From NCBI GenBank assembly GCA_031289625.1, contig JAITPB010000109.1, forward strand, positions 1 through 6,567: a stretch of 6,567 nucleotides of DNA, written 5' to 3'. The translations under genes and the position numbers were made by a program. The DNA is from Clostridiales bacterium (GTDB lineage Bacteria > Bacillota > Clostridia > Lachnospirales > WQUN01). The notes beneath the pieces were generated by a model that did not search any database, was not told where the DNA came from, and worked only from the letters and a program-made list of their open reading frames with translations. Within the stretch, counting starts at the first letter, position 1, and each line of letters starts with the position of its first letter. Positions 1 to 5,488 of the stretch are shown piece by piece.

Positions 1-312
1 TGCGAGCGGGGCATCCGCACATATGAGTCATACACGCGCAATACGCTGGACATCAGCGCCGTGCCTGTCGTCAAAGAGAAGAGCCATCTGCCGATCATCG
101 TGGATCCCAGCCACGCCACAGGTGTGCGCCAATATGTGGCGCCGCTGGGGAAAGCCGCGCTGGCAGCTGGCGCCGACGGCCTGATGATAGAAGTGCATCC
201 GGATCCGGCCAACGCGCTGTCCGACGGGCCGCAATCGCTCGACCCGAAAGATTTTGCGGCGTTCTGCGCAGATCTGCGTCCTCTGGCGGCGCTGCTGGGG
301 AAAAAATTTTGA
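1..312 (+). CDS. aroF: 3-deoxy-7-phosphoheptulonate (DAHP) synthase, type I-beta, C-terminal part
   Basis: This is the 3' end of a gene that begins before the window; 103 codons are visible, ending in TGA at 310-312. The enzyme condenses phosphoenolpyruvate with erythrose 4-phosphate, the first step of the cytoplasmic shikimate pathway. What is seen: the opening CERGIRTYESYTRNTLD, the DPSHATG signature (visible residues 35-41), MIEVHP (62-67) and ALSDGPQSL (72-80). In this family a His, a Glu and an Asp in these three motifs bind the catalytic divalent metal, and all three are present (H38, E64, D75). The fourth ligand, a Cys, lies upstream of the window. The match is to the short AroA/KDO8P-synthase-like class of Bacillus and Thermotoga, not the E. 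coli AroG class. The protein ends about 20 residues after the last conserved block, so the C-terminus looks complete. An N-terminal ACT or chorismate mutase regulatory domain cannot be judged. The gene symbol varies between genomes. Confidence 0.95.
   Translation, partial: CERGIRTYESYTRNTLDISAVPVVKEKSHLPIIVDPSHATGVRQYVAPLGKAALAAGADGLMIEVHPDPANALSDGPQSLDPKDFAAFCADLRPLAALLGKKF
297..311 (+). promoter_or_regulatory. Ribosome binding site and TTG start of tyrA, inside the aroF end
   Basis: GGGGAAA at 297-303 lies five bases before TTG at 309-311. No ATG or GTG codon is available before the NAD-binding glycine loop, which begins at residue 10, so TTG is the only start that keeps the whole fold. 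The TTG shares its bases with the TGA stop of the preceding gene (TTGA, 309-312), an arrangement typical of translational coupling. Confidence 0.75.
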
Positions 313-1199
313 CGCCTCGCAAAGCGGGCGTCATTGGGCTGGGGCTTATCGGCGGCTCTCTGGCCAAAGCCCTGAAAACAAAATGCGGGTTTCAGTTCAT
401 TGCCGCGATGAACCGAAGCCCAGCGCCGCTTGCGCAAGCGCTGGCGGAAGGCGTGATTGACGCGCGCGAAACAGCGCCGGAAGCGTTAGCATTAGAAGAG
501 GAATGGCGCGCCAAGCTAGGCTCTCTTTTCGCGGACTGCGAAATTATTTTTATCTGCGCGCCGGTGGATCAGATCGCGGGTTATCTCGCCCGTCTGAACG
601 GCCTGGTGAAAGAAGGCTGTATCATTACGGACGTAGGCAGCACAAAAGAATCGCTTTCGCTGGCATTGCAGCCATATGAAAAAATGACTTTCATCGGTGG
701 GCATCCGATGGCGGGTTCAGAAAAAACGGGTTACAGCCATGCACGGGATGATTTGTTTGAAAACGCTTATTATATTCTGACGCCGCCGCCCTGGGTAAAA
801 AACGAGGCCATGCGGTTTCTCGTTCAGATCATTGAGCGGCTGGGCGCTGTCCCGCTGATTATGGATCCAGCCGCGCACGACGAGGCGATGGCCGCAATCA
901 GCCACGGCCCGCATGTGATTGCGGCCGCGCTGGTCAATTTGATCCGCCAGCTGGATGGCGAGCCTCAAACCATGCGCGCCCTGGCCGCCGGAGGGTTTAA
1001 AGATTTGACGCGGGTGGCGTCTTCCAGCCCGGAAATATGGTCGGCTATCTGTGAGAGCAACCAGACGCGCTTATTAAAATTTCTGAACGCTTTCAAAGCT
1101 GAAATCGAATCGTTTGAACAAATCTTGCGCACTGGCGGTTCGGAGCTGAACGTTTTTTTTCAAAGTGCGAAAAAATACCGGGACAGCTTTCATGTTTAA
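309..1199 (+). CDS. tyrA: Prephenate dehydrogenase
   Basis: A 296-residue cytoplasmic enzyme that oxidatively decarboxylates prephenate to 4-hydroxyphenylpyruvate with NAD(P), the committed step to tyrosine. What is seen: a Rossmann nucleotide loop GLGLIGGSL (residues 10-18); FICAPVDQI (81-89); DVGSTK (108-113); GGHPMAGSEKTGY (130-142), whose His132 corresponds to the catalytic His of the TyrA family; HDEAMAAISHGPH (190-202) with the second conserved histidine region; and GGFKDLTRVASSSPEIW (228-244), whose Arg235 matches the prephenate-binding arginine of Aquifex TyrA. The length suits a single-domain TyrA with neither a chorismate mutase nor a C-terminal ACT domain, so feedback control by tyrosine through an ACT domain is not expected (inference). 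It overlaps the upstream DAHP synthase gene by four bases and is followed by a strong terminator, so it is probably the last gene of an aromatic amino acid operon. NAD versus NADP preference cannot be decided with confidence. Confidence 0.95.
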   Translation: MTPRKAGVIGLGLIGGSLAKALKTKCGFQFIAAMNRSPAPLAQALAEGVIDARETAPEALALEEEWRAKLGSLFADCEIIFICAPVDQIAGYLARLNGLVKEGCIITDVGSTKESLSLALQPYEKMTFIGGHPMAGSEKTGYSHARDDLFENAYYILTPPPWVKNEAMRFLVQIIERLGAVPLIMDPAAHDEAMAAISHGPHVIAAALVNLIRQLDGEPQTMRALAAGGFKDLTRVASSSPEIWSAICESNQTRLLKFLNAFKAEIESFEQILRTGGSELNVFFQSAKKYRDSFHV

Positions 1200-1219
1200 C
1201 AAAATATGCGGACGCGAGG

Positions 1220-1242
1220 CCCGATCGGAGATCGGGTTTTTT
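1220..1242 (+). terminator. Intrinsic terminator of the aroF-tyrA operon
   Basis: A perfect 7-bp stem CCCGATC (1220-1226) / GATCGGG (1230-1236) with loop GGA is followed directly by six T (1237-1242). It starts 21 bases after the tyrA stop, in the right orientation to end the aromatic amino acid transcript. Confidence 0.85.
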
Positions 1243-1263
1243 GATTAAAATGATGTCCGGCGA

Positions 1264-1336
1264 AGGCTCTTATTGTGTTTTAAATGGCTTATTTAAGCCG
1301 TTTTTTAGTCAGCCACCTGAAACGCAATAAAAGCCT
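1264..1336. repeat. Long imperfect inverted repeat with nested hairpin
   Basis: GGCTCTTATTGTGTTT (1265-1280) pairs with AAACGCAATAAAAGCC (1320-1335): of 16 positions, 14 are Watson-Crick, one is a G-T wobble and one is a C-A mismatch. An extra A-T pair at 1264/1336 closes the stem. The 39-nt interior contains the smaller hairpin 1286-1299. The element sits between two intrinsic terminators and contains no ORF. It could be a structured RNA, the worn ends of a small non-autonomous mobile element, or a double terminator. The pairing is seen; the role is unknown. Confidence 0.5.
1286..1306 (+). terminator. Weak intrinsic terminator inside the larger inverted repeat
   Basis: A 5-bp stem GGCTT (1286-1290) / AAGCC (1295-1299) with loop ATTT is extended by a T1285-G1300 wobble and followed by six T (1301-1306). 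The short stem makes it weaker than its neighbours. An A/T-rich tract on the other side (about 1277-1284) might let it act weakly on the minus strand too. Confidence 0.45.
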
Positions 1337-1348
1337 AAAAAATATACG

Positions 1349-1398
1349 ATCAGAAAGCCCCCGCGCGGTAAACACGCCGGGGGCTTTCTGATTTTTTT
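1349..1398 (+). terminator. Strong intrinsic terminator, 15-bp stem
   Basis: A perfect 15-bp stem is formed by 1349-1363 (ATCAGAAAGCCCCCG) and 1378-1392 (CGGGGGCTTTCTGAT) around a 14-nt loop, which itself can pair GCG/CGC (1365-1367 with 1375-1377). Seven T follow (1392-1398). The left flank (A-rich, 1337-1343) gives a T-rich tract on the other strand, but it is spaced away from the stem, so plus-strand termination is favoured. It is the last barrier between the aromatic operon and the glycosyltransferase operon. Confidence 0.85.
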
Positions 1399-1430
1399 AG
1401 AATGCGAGCCTGAAAAGTCATGTCAAATTA

Positions 1431-1460
1431 GTGGTAAGTAATGTAGAAATTATTTACCAC
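1431..1460 (+). repeat. Left copy of a 30-bp hairpin element
   Basis: A near-perfect palindrome: GTGGTAAGTAAT (1431-1442) pairs with ATTATTTACCAC (1449-1460) over 12 bp with one G-T wobble, around a 6-nt loop. The reverse complement of 1599-1628 matches it at 24 of 30 positions, so the two form an inverted pair around the promoter. It is either an operator or a REP-like or mobile-element end. No T-tract follows, so it is not a standard terminator. Confidence 0.6.
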
Positions 1461-1478
1461 TCAGGATGACTAAAGCGA

Positions 1479-1507
1479 TTGACAATGAATTTCCAGTGGG
1501 TTAAAAT
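1479..1507 (+). promoter_or_regulatory. Sigma-70 promoter for the glycosyltransferase operon
   Basis: A perfect -35 TTGACA (1479-1484), a 17-bp spacer and a -10 TAAAAT (1502-1507) predict a transcription start near 1513-1515. It is the best promoter-like sequence seen in the gap before the gene at 1707. It would give a leader RNA of about 190 nt containing the right 30-bp hairpin element and a possible short ORF. Confidence 0.65.
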
Positions 1508-1514
1508 ATTGTCA
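1480..1514. promoter_or_regulatory. Possible operator: 7-bp inverted repeat spanning the promoter
   Basis: TGACAAT (1480-1486) is inverted as ATTGTCA (1508-1514), exact over 7 bp with a 21-bp spacer and half-site centres 28 bp apart. The left arm overlaps the -35 box and the right arm covers the predicted start site, where a repressor would act. It may be chance in AT-rich DNA. Confidence 0.25.
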
Positions 1515-1529
1515 GACGGAAAATAAAAA

Positions 1530-1598
1530 ATGATTTTAAATTTTGGTGCAGCTTCAGCATTTAGAGCAGAGTCTGCGCAGTCCACTGGACAAAATTGA
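1530..1598 (+). CDS. Possible 22-residue leader peptide (hypothetical)
   Basis: ATG at 1530 opens 22 codons ending in TGA at 1596-1598. The peptide starts MILNFGAASAFRAES and has no recognised family. A weak purine stretch (ACGGA, 1516-1520) lies ten bases before the ATG. The ORF lies just downstream of the predicted transcription start and its stop abuts the right hairpin element at 1599, a placement seen in leader peptides that tune downstream expression. It has no run of one amino acid as in classical attenuators. Chance is quite possible. Confidence 0.2.
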   Translation: MILNFGAASAFRAESAQSTGQN

Positions 1599-1628
1599 GT
1601 GGTAAGAAACCTCTACTTTACTTACCAG
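1599..1628 (-). repeat. Right copy of the 30-bp hairpin element, inverted
   Basis: TGGTAAG (1600-1606) pairs with CTTACCA (1621-1627), and two further pairs lie inside after a mismatch (1608-1609 with 1618-1619). In inverse orientation it matches 1431-1460 at 24 of 30 bases; the match continues three bases on the inner side (TCA at 1461-1463 against TGA at 1596-1598) and then stops. The centres of the copies are 168 bp apart, about 16 turns of B-DNA at 10.5 bp per turn. Confidence 0.6.
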
Positions 1629-1700
1629 AGCCATACTGAAGGTTGCCGAAAACAATGCGCGGAATGTCTGCGCCACGTAATTCACGATAGATATTGAGGG
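1618..1700 (-). pseudogene. Possible 3' remnant of a lost gene
   Basis: On the minus strand an open frame ends with TAA at 1618-1620 inside the right hairpin element. Its last residues include RELRGADIPRIVFGNLQ and end in SGK. The mix of charged and hydrophobic residues and the codon choice look like a real protein C-terminus. The frame stays open into the plus-strand gene that starts at 1707, so the true upstream edge of any remnant is unknown and 1700 is only the limit imposed by that gene. I do not recognise the family. Other frames here (for example plus-strand codons ending at the TAA in 1678-1680) are also open, which weakens the case. Confidence 0.22.
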
Positions 1701-1709
1701 TGGCATATG
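1696..1709 (+). promoter_or_regulatory. Ribosome binding site of the large glycosyltransferase gene
   Basis: GAGGG at 1696-1700, continuing to GAGGGTGG (1703), lies six bases before ATG at 1707-1709. This is good Shine-Dalgarno spacing and supports this ATG as the start. Confidence 0.75.
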
Positions 1710-4700
1710 TATAAGCACGTCGCGTTTTTATTGTATGAAGGCGCTCTGAAAGCCTTTGAGGCCACTGTTAATAGTTTGAGCCAGGCGGCTGGCTTTGAGA
1801 TGCTTCATCTCATCCTTGTGTTTGAAAAAAGGATGTATGAATTACCCCGCCAGGTATTAAGTTTTATGGATTCTCTGCCGTCTGGACAGTTCACTTGGGT
1901 GACCGCCGCCGAGCCAGCGGCGCTGGTGCAAGCCGCGATCAAAAGAAGCGGGGCCGAGGTGTTGCTTTTTATCCGGGAAGGCGAATCGGTTGACGTTCAT
2001 TACCTGGAATACATAGATTATTTTTTTGAAGAAAATCACAGCGGCTGTGCCGTTCTGTTCACATGTGCGGCAGGGTCTGAATCTTTGCCGAAAGACGGAA
2101 TTTCTCCTTTGGACGCGCTGCCGGATACGCTGACGGGCGCTTCGGTTTTTTTGCCTTCCATCCAAGACATCAAAGAAGATATAACGCTGGAGATGGACGC
2201 CTTTACGGATCTTATTCTCAAAGCCGCCCTTCGGGACGGTTGCTTCGGCGTTATCAATACAGTCGCCTGTCACAACGCGCGGCCTTCCACTATTGCCTAT
2301 ACTGCCGCGTTGTATAAAAGCTTGGTGGATTTCAGCCTGAGCGCTCGCGGCGCAATTCCCGAATCTCTGCAAAACCAATTGGAAATTTTTGTCCATGAGC
2401 AAATACAGGGCCCTTTGGAAAATTTCCAGCCAGAAACGCTGGACTTCTTTCCTTATATATCCAATCTGTCAGAGGAGCTTATGATAAGCTCCGGCCTTGT
2501 CATTGAAGATATAGAGAACCATTACGAGGATCAAGTGAAAGTATCCGGATCATATGTTCTGCCCGCGCGCTGGGTGGATTTCTTTTGTGTGTTTTCCGAG
2601 GGGGCTGTGCAGTGCCATCTGCTTCGTGATCCAAATCAACCTTTATGCTATGCCGATACGCTTCAAAAGCGCGGATCTTTTGTTATCCTCGCGGCCTTAT
2701 GCGAAAACGCCGCGGAATTGGCATTCGGTTTTCGCACGGACGCCTCACAGAACGGAGAGGCGCCTCCGCCGATCGATATTTCCATAAAAGAAACCGGCGG
2801 GAATTACAAAGCCGTTTTGCGCGATGGCCGCTTTTCCTTACAAAAGTCTCCCCCGAGTTCACATTATTGGGTTAGCTGTGTTGTGCCTGTTTATAATGGC
2901 GCAGGCTATCTCAAAGACGCAGTGGAAAGCGTGTTCAGCCAGTCCATTGGTTTTTTTCCCTATGTTCAATTGATTCTTGTGAACGACGGCAGCACGGATC
3001 AAACAGAGGAAATCTGTCTGGATTTTCAAAAGCGGTTTCCGTTGAACGTCACTTACATTTATCAAGAAAAGGCGGGCGTCAGCGCCGCGCGCAATCACGG
3101 GCTGCGGCATGCCGTGGGAAAATACGTGTCTTTTTTGGACGCGGACGATAAACTCGCCCCAGGTTTTTGGGAGGCCGGCGTACAATATTTGGACGCACAT
3201 CCGGAGGACGTGGATTTCGCCGCATTTCCGATTGAGTATTTCGATACGGCCCAGCACAAAAAAGTCCCCCGGCTGAATTTCCGCTTTGATAAAGACAACA
3301 AAGACATTGACGCCGGCAAAGACTTTCACTGCCTCCAGATCAGCGTGTGCAGCGCCCTGTTCAAACGGACGGCCCTGGAAGATCTCGCGTTCGACGAGGC
3401 GCTGCCCTATTATGAAGACGCAGATTTTGTCCACAAGGTTCTCTTAAAACGGATGCGCTACGGCGCAATCTCAAAACCGCCTTACTTCTACCGCGCAGGG
3501 AATCCCTCAGCCACGCAAAATAAAAGCAGCGATATAGACTGGTACGCGATTCCGAAATGGATGGAGGCGCTGGTAAACGCCTCCATGGAAGCGCGAGGGA
3601 AAGTCACGCTCTACACGCAATATCTGATGGTTCACATACTGCTGGATTATACGGCGGTTCAGGTTCCGGCGGCAATCGAAAGCCAGCTGGATGTCCCTTC
3701 CCTTTTCGCGGAAATGGGGCGGATGCTGCGCCATGTGGAAGACGATGTGATTCTGAAACATAATTTTCTGAGCCATTGGCACAAATGGTTCCTGCTGAAA
3801 CTGAAACATCAAAAAGCCGTGTTAAAGAGTGGATCACCCACGCCCGCATTTTATTTTGGAGCCGCCAAGTTTGAAAACCTCCATCCCAAGATCTTTATTA
3901 CCGCGTTATCGGAAAAGAACCAGATGCTGCGTATTTCTGGGTTTTATCAAATGTCCCCCGCGGAAGGCGCCGTGCTCGCAGCGGAAGACGGGGCAAACAC
4001 ATACGTTGGCGAAATCTCAGAAAATATCCATAAAAATACGTTTTTTCTGGGACAGGCGGTTCATAAGGCTGTTGTGTTCGATTTTGCGATACCCTGTGAA
4101 GAAGAGAAAACGTTGGCGTTCACCATACGGATAGACGCTGGAAAATATCCAGTCCGTCTGGTTTTTCCCCATGGCAAATCCCCGAAAGAAAGCAAAGAAC
4201 TGTTTTTTGCCGGGGAAAATCTGCTGATAACGGCGCCGGAGGAGAACCATAAGATTCGGCTGGAAAAATTGACGCTGCCGAGGCTTTCCAAACTCACCAA
4301 CAACTGGCTGAAATTGGTTCCCCGCAATAAGTTTCAGGCGGATTACGCGCTGGCGGAACAATATCTTCAAGTGTATCCTTTTATGTCCCAAAAAAGGATA
4401 TGGCTGTTCATGGATAAGCCGAATGCGGCCGGCGGGCCCGCGGAACATTTTTTCCAGTACGCGTCCACGCTTCAGGATGGGATAGACAAATATTTTGTCG
4501 TCAGCAAAAACACATTAGACGCCGTCCGCTTAGAGGATGCGGGAAAAATTTTGGATTATGGCGGCGAGACGCATAAACTATTGTACCTGTTCGCGGAAAA
4601 GATCATTGTCTCCAATGCGCTGGACAGAGCCTTTGAGCCGTTCAAAAAAAATGAGCTGTATTGGTTATACAGGAGTTTGAGTCAGAGTGAAACCGTCTAT

Positions 4701-5462
4701 CTGCCGGAACAGGTTCCACCGCCCAATCAGTCCGCTTTCCTAAACTGTTTTACCAGAGAGATCGCTTTGTTTGCCGTGTCGTCTGCGGAAGAGCGGCGGT
4801 TTGTCTTAAACGGCGGCTATGGATACGGCGAAGACGCGGTGCGCGTCACTGGGCGGCCTCAATACGACGCCCTCCTGGATAACAGCCAGAACCGAATTTT
4901 GTTCGCGCCAACCTGGCGAACCCAATTGTACGCGGGAGAGAATGAGTTCAACTTCGATTTCGGCCAATCTGAATATTGCGCGAAGATAACGGCCTTACTC
5001 TGCGACGACCGCCTGGCGGAAGCCATGCAGGAGTACGAATATGAAATGGATTTTATGCCGGATGAAAAGATCTTCTTGCAGGTGGGAGAGATCGATATGT
5101 TTGATAACGTCAACACTGTCTCACCTGCCGAGGCGCGTCTGGAACTGTACGGCGCGGGTTCCCTGCTGATCACCGATTTCCGGCCAGGCTTTGAGTTTGC
5201 ATATATGAAAAAGCCGGTGATTTATTATGCATTTGCAGAGGAAGAAGGGAACCCGGAAGCGGAGAGCTTTTTCAAAGTTGAGACCATGGGGTTTGGAGAA
5301 GTGATAAGTGAACACGAGACGCTGGTGGATCTGATCATCAAATATATGAAAAAAGGCTGTAAAATGGAGAAAAAGTGGAAACAGAGAGTAGAAGCCTATT
5401 TTGGCTGCGTGGATCGGGAGAACCGCAAGAGAATTTATGAGGTTCTGACGGAAAAGAAATAG
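1707..5462 (+). CDS. Large GT2 glycosyltransferase with CDP-glycerol glycerophosphotransferase-like C-terminus
   Basis: A 1251-residue multidomain protein with no obvious signal peptide or membrane segment, so probably cytoplasmic or peripheral at the inner membrane face. Residues 1-210 resemble a GT-A fold that has lost its motifs: where GT2 enzymes have DGSTD and DxD, this region has FEKRMY (39-44) and REGE (90-93). A helical and beta-rich stretch follows to about 385. Residues 388-600 are an intact GT2 domain: VVPVYN (392-397), VNDGSTD (425-431), GVSAARNHGL (457-466), the metal and nucleotide-sugar motif DADD (478-481), and the likely catalytic base in YYEDADF (568-574). Residues 710-880 are a beta-rich linker. 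Residues 895-1245 resemble the Glyphos_transf (TagF/TagB) family: IWLFMDKPN (898-906), VTGRPQYDAL (1047-1056), APTWR (1067-1071), ITDFRPGFEFAYMKKPVIYY (1155-1174). The catalytic histidine positions and the DYSS serines of that family appear substituted. The likely role is transferring a sugar in surface polymer or teichoic-acid-like synthesis; substrate unknown. It is first gene of a probable operon with the paralogue at 5489. Confidence 0.9.
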   Translation: MYKHVAFLLYEGALKAFEATVNSLSQAAGFEMLHLILVFEKRMYELPRQVLSFMDSLPSGQFTWVTAAEPAALVQAAIKRSGAEVLLFIREGESVDVHYLEYIDYFFEENHSGCAVLFTCAAGSESLPKDGISPLDALPDTLTGASVFLPSIQDIKEDITLEMDAFTDLILKAALRDGCFGVINTVACHNARPSTIAYTAALYKSLVDFSLSARGAIPESLQNQLEIFVHEQIQGPLENFQPETLDFFPYISNLSEELMISSGLVIEDIENHYEDQVKVSGSYVLPARWVDFFCVFSEGAVQCHLLRDPNQPLCYADTLQKRGSFVILAALCENAAELAFGFRTDASQNGEAPPPIDISIKETGGNYKAVLRDGRFSLQKSPPSSHYWVSCVVPVYNGAGYLKDAVESVFSQSIGFFPYVQLILVNDGSTDQTEEICLDFQKRFPLNVTYIYQEKAGVSAARNHGLRHAVGKYVSFLDADDKLAPGFWEAGVQYLDAHPEDVDFAAFPIEYFDTAQHKKVPRLNFRFDKDNKDIDAGKDFHCLQISVCSALFKRTALEDLAFDEALPYYEDADFVHKVLLKRMRYGAISKPPYFYRAGNPSATQNKSSDIDWYAIPKWMEALVNASMEARGKVTLYTQYLMVHILLDYTAVQVPAAIESQLDVPSLFAEMGRMLRHVEDDVILKHNFLSHWHKWFLLKLKHQKAVLKSGSPTPAFYFGAAKFENLHPKIFITALSEKNQMLRISGFYQMSPAEGAVLAAEDGANTYVGEISENIHKNTFFLGQAVHKAVVFDFAIPCEEEKTLAFTIRIDAGKYPVRLVFPHGKSPKESKELFFAGENLLITAPEENHKIRLEKLTLPRLSKLTNNWLKLVPRNKFQADYALAEQYLQVYPFMSQKRIWLFMDKPNAAGGPAEHFFQYASTLQDGIDKYFVVSKNTLDAVRLEDAGKILDYGGETHKLLYLFAEKIIVSNALDRAFEPFKKNELYWLYRSLSQSETVYLPEQVPPPNQSAFLNCFTREIALFAVSSAEERRFVLNGGYGYGEDAVRVTGRPQYDALLDNSQNRILFAPTWRTQLYAGENEFNFDFGQSEYCAKITALLCDDRLAEAMQEYEYEMDFMPDEKIFLQVGEIDMFDNVNTVSPAEARLELYGAGSLLITDFRPGFEFAYMKKPVIYYAFAEEEGNPEAESFFKVETMGFGEVISEHETLVDLIIKYMKKGCKMEKKWKQRVEAYFGCVDRENRKRIYEVLTEKK

Positions 5463-5488
5463 GCAAGGCAAAGGCGGATTGTATATTC

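Noticed and set aside
1398..1426. Minus-strand promoter-like TTGACA (complement of 1421-1426)
   Set aside because: The -10 at the right distance (ATTCTA) is poor, and it would transcribe straight into the 1349-1392 hairpin with no gene beyond it on that strand.
1431..1628. CRISPR array
   Set aside because: Only two copies, in opposite orientation, with a 138-bp interval and no further repeats.
1514..1706. Riboswitch or T-box in the leader of the glycosyltransferase operon
   Set aside because: No T-box motif, no known aptamer core and no terminator just before the gene could be seen.
1857..2402. 181-codon minus-strand open frame
   Set aside because: Lies wholly inside and opposite the glycosyltransferase gene, shows no domain and is rich in Arg and Gln, as expected from the shadow of a coding strand.
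2859..3434. 191-codon minus-strand open frame
   Set aside because: Antisense to the motif-rich GT2 region of the large gene; no recognisable motif or ribosome site of its own.
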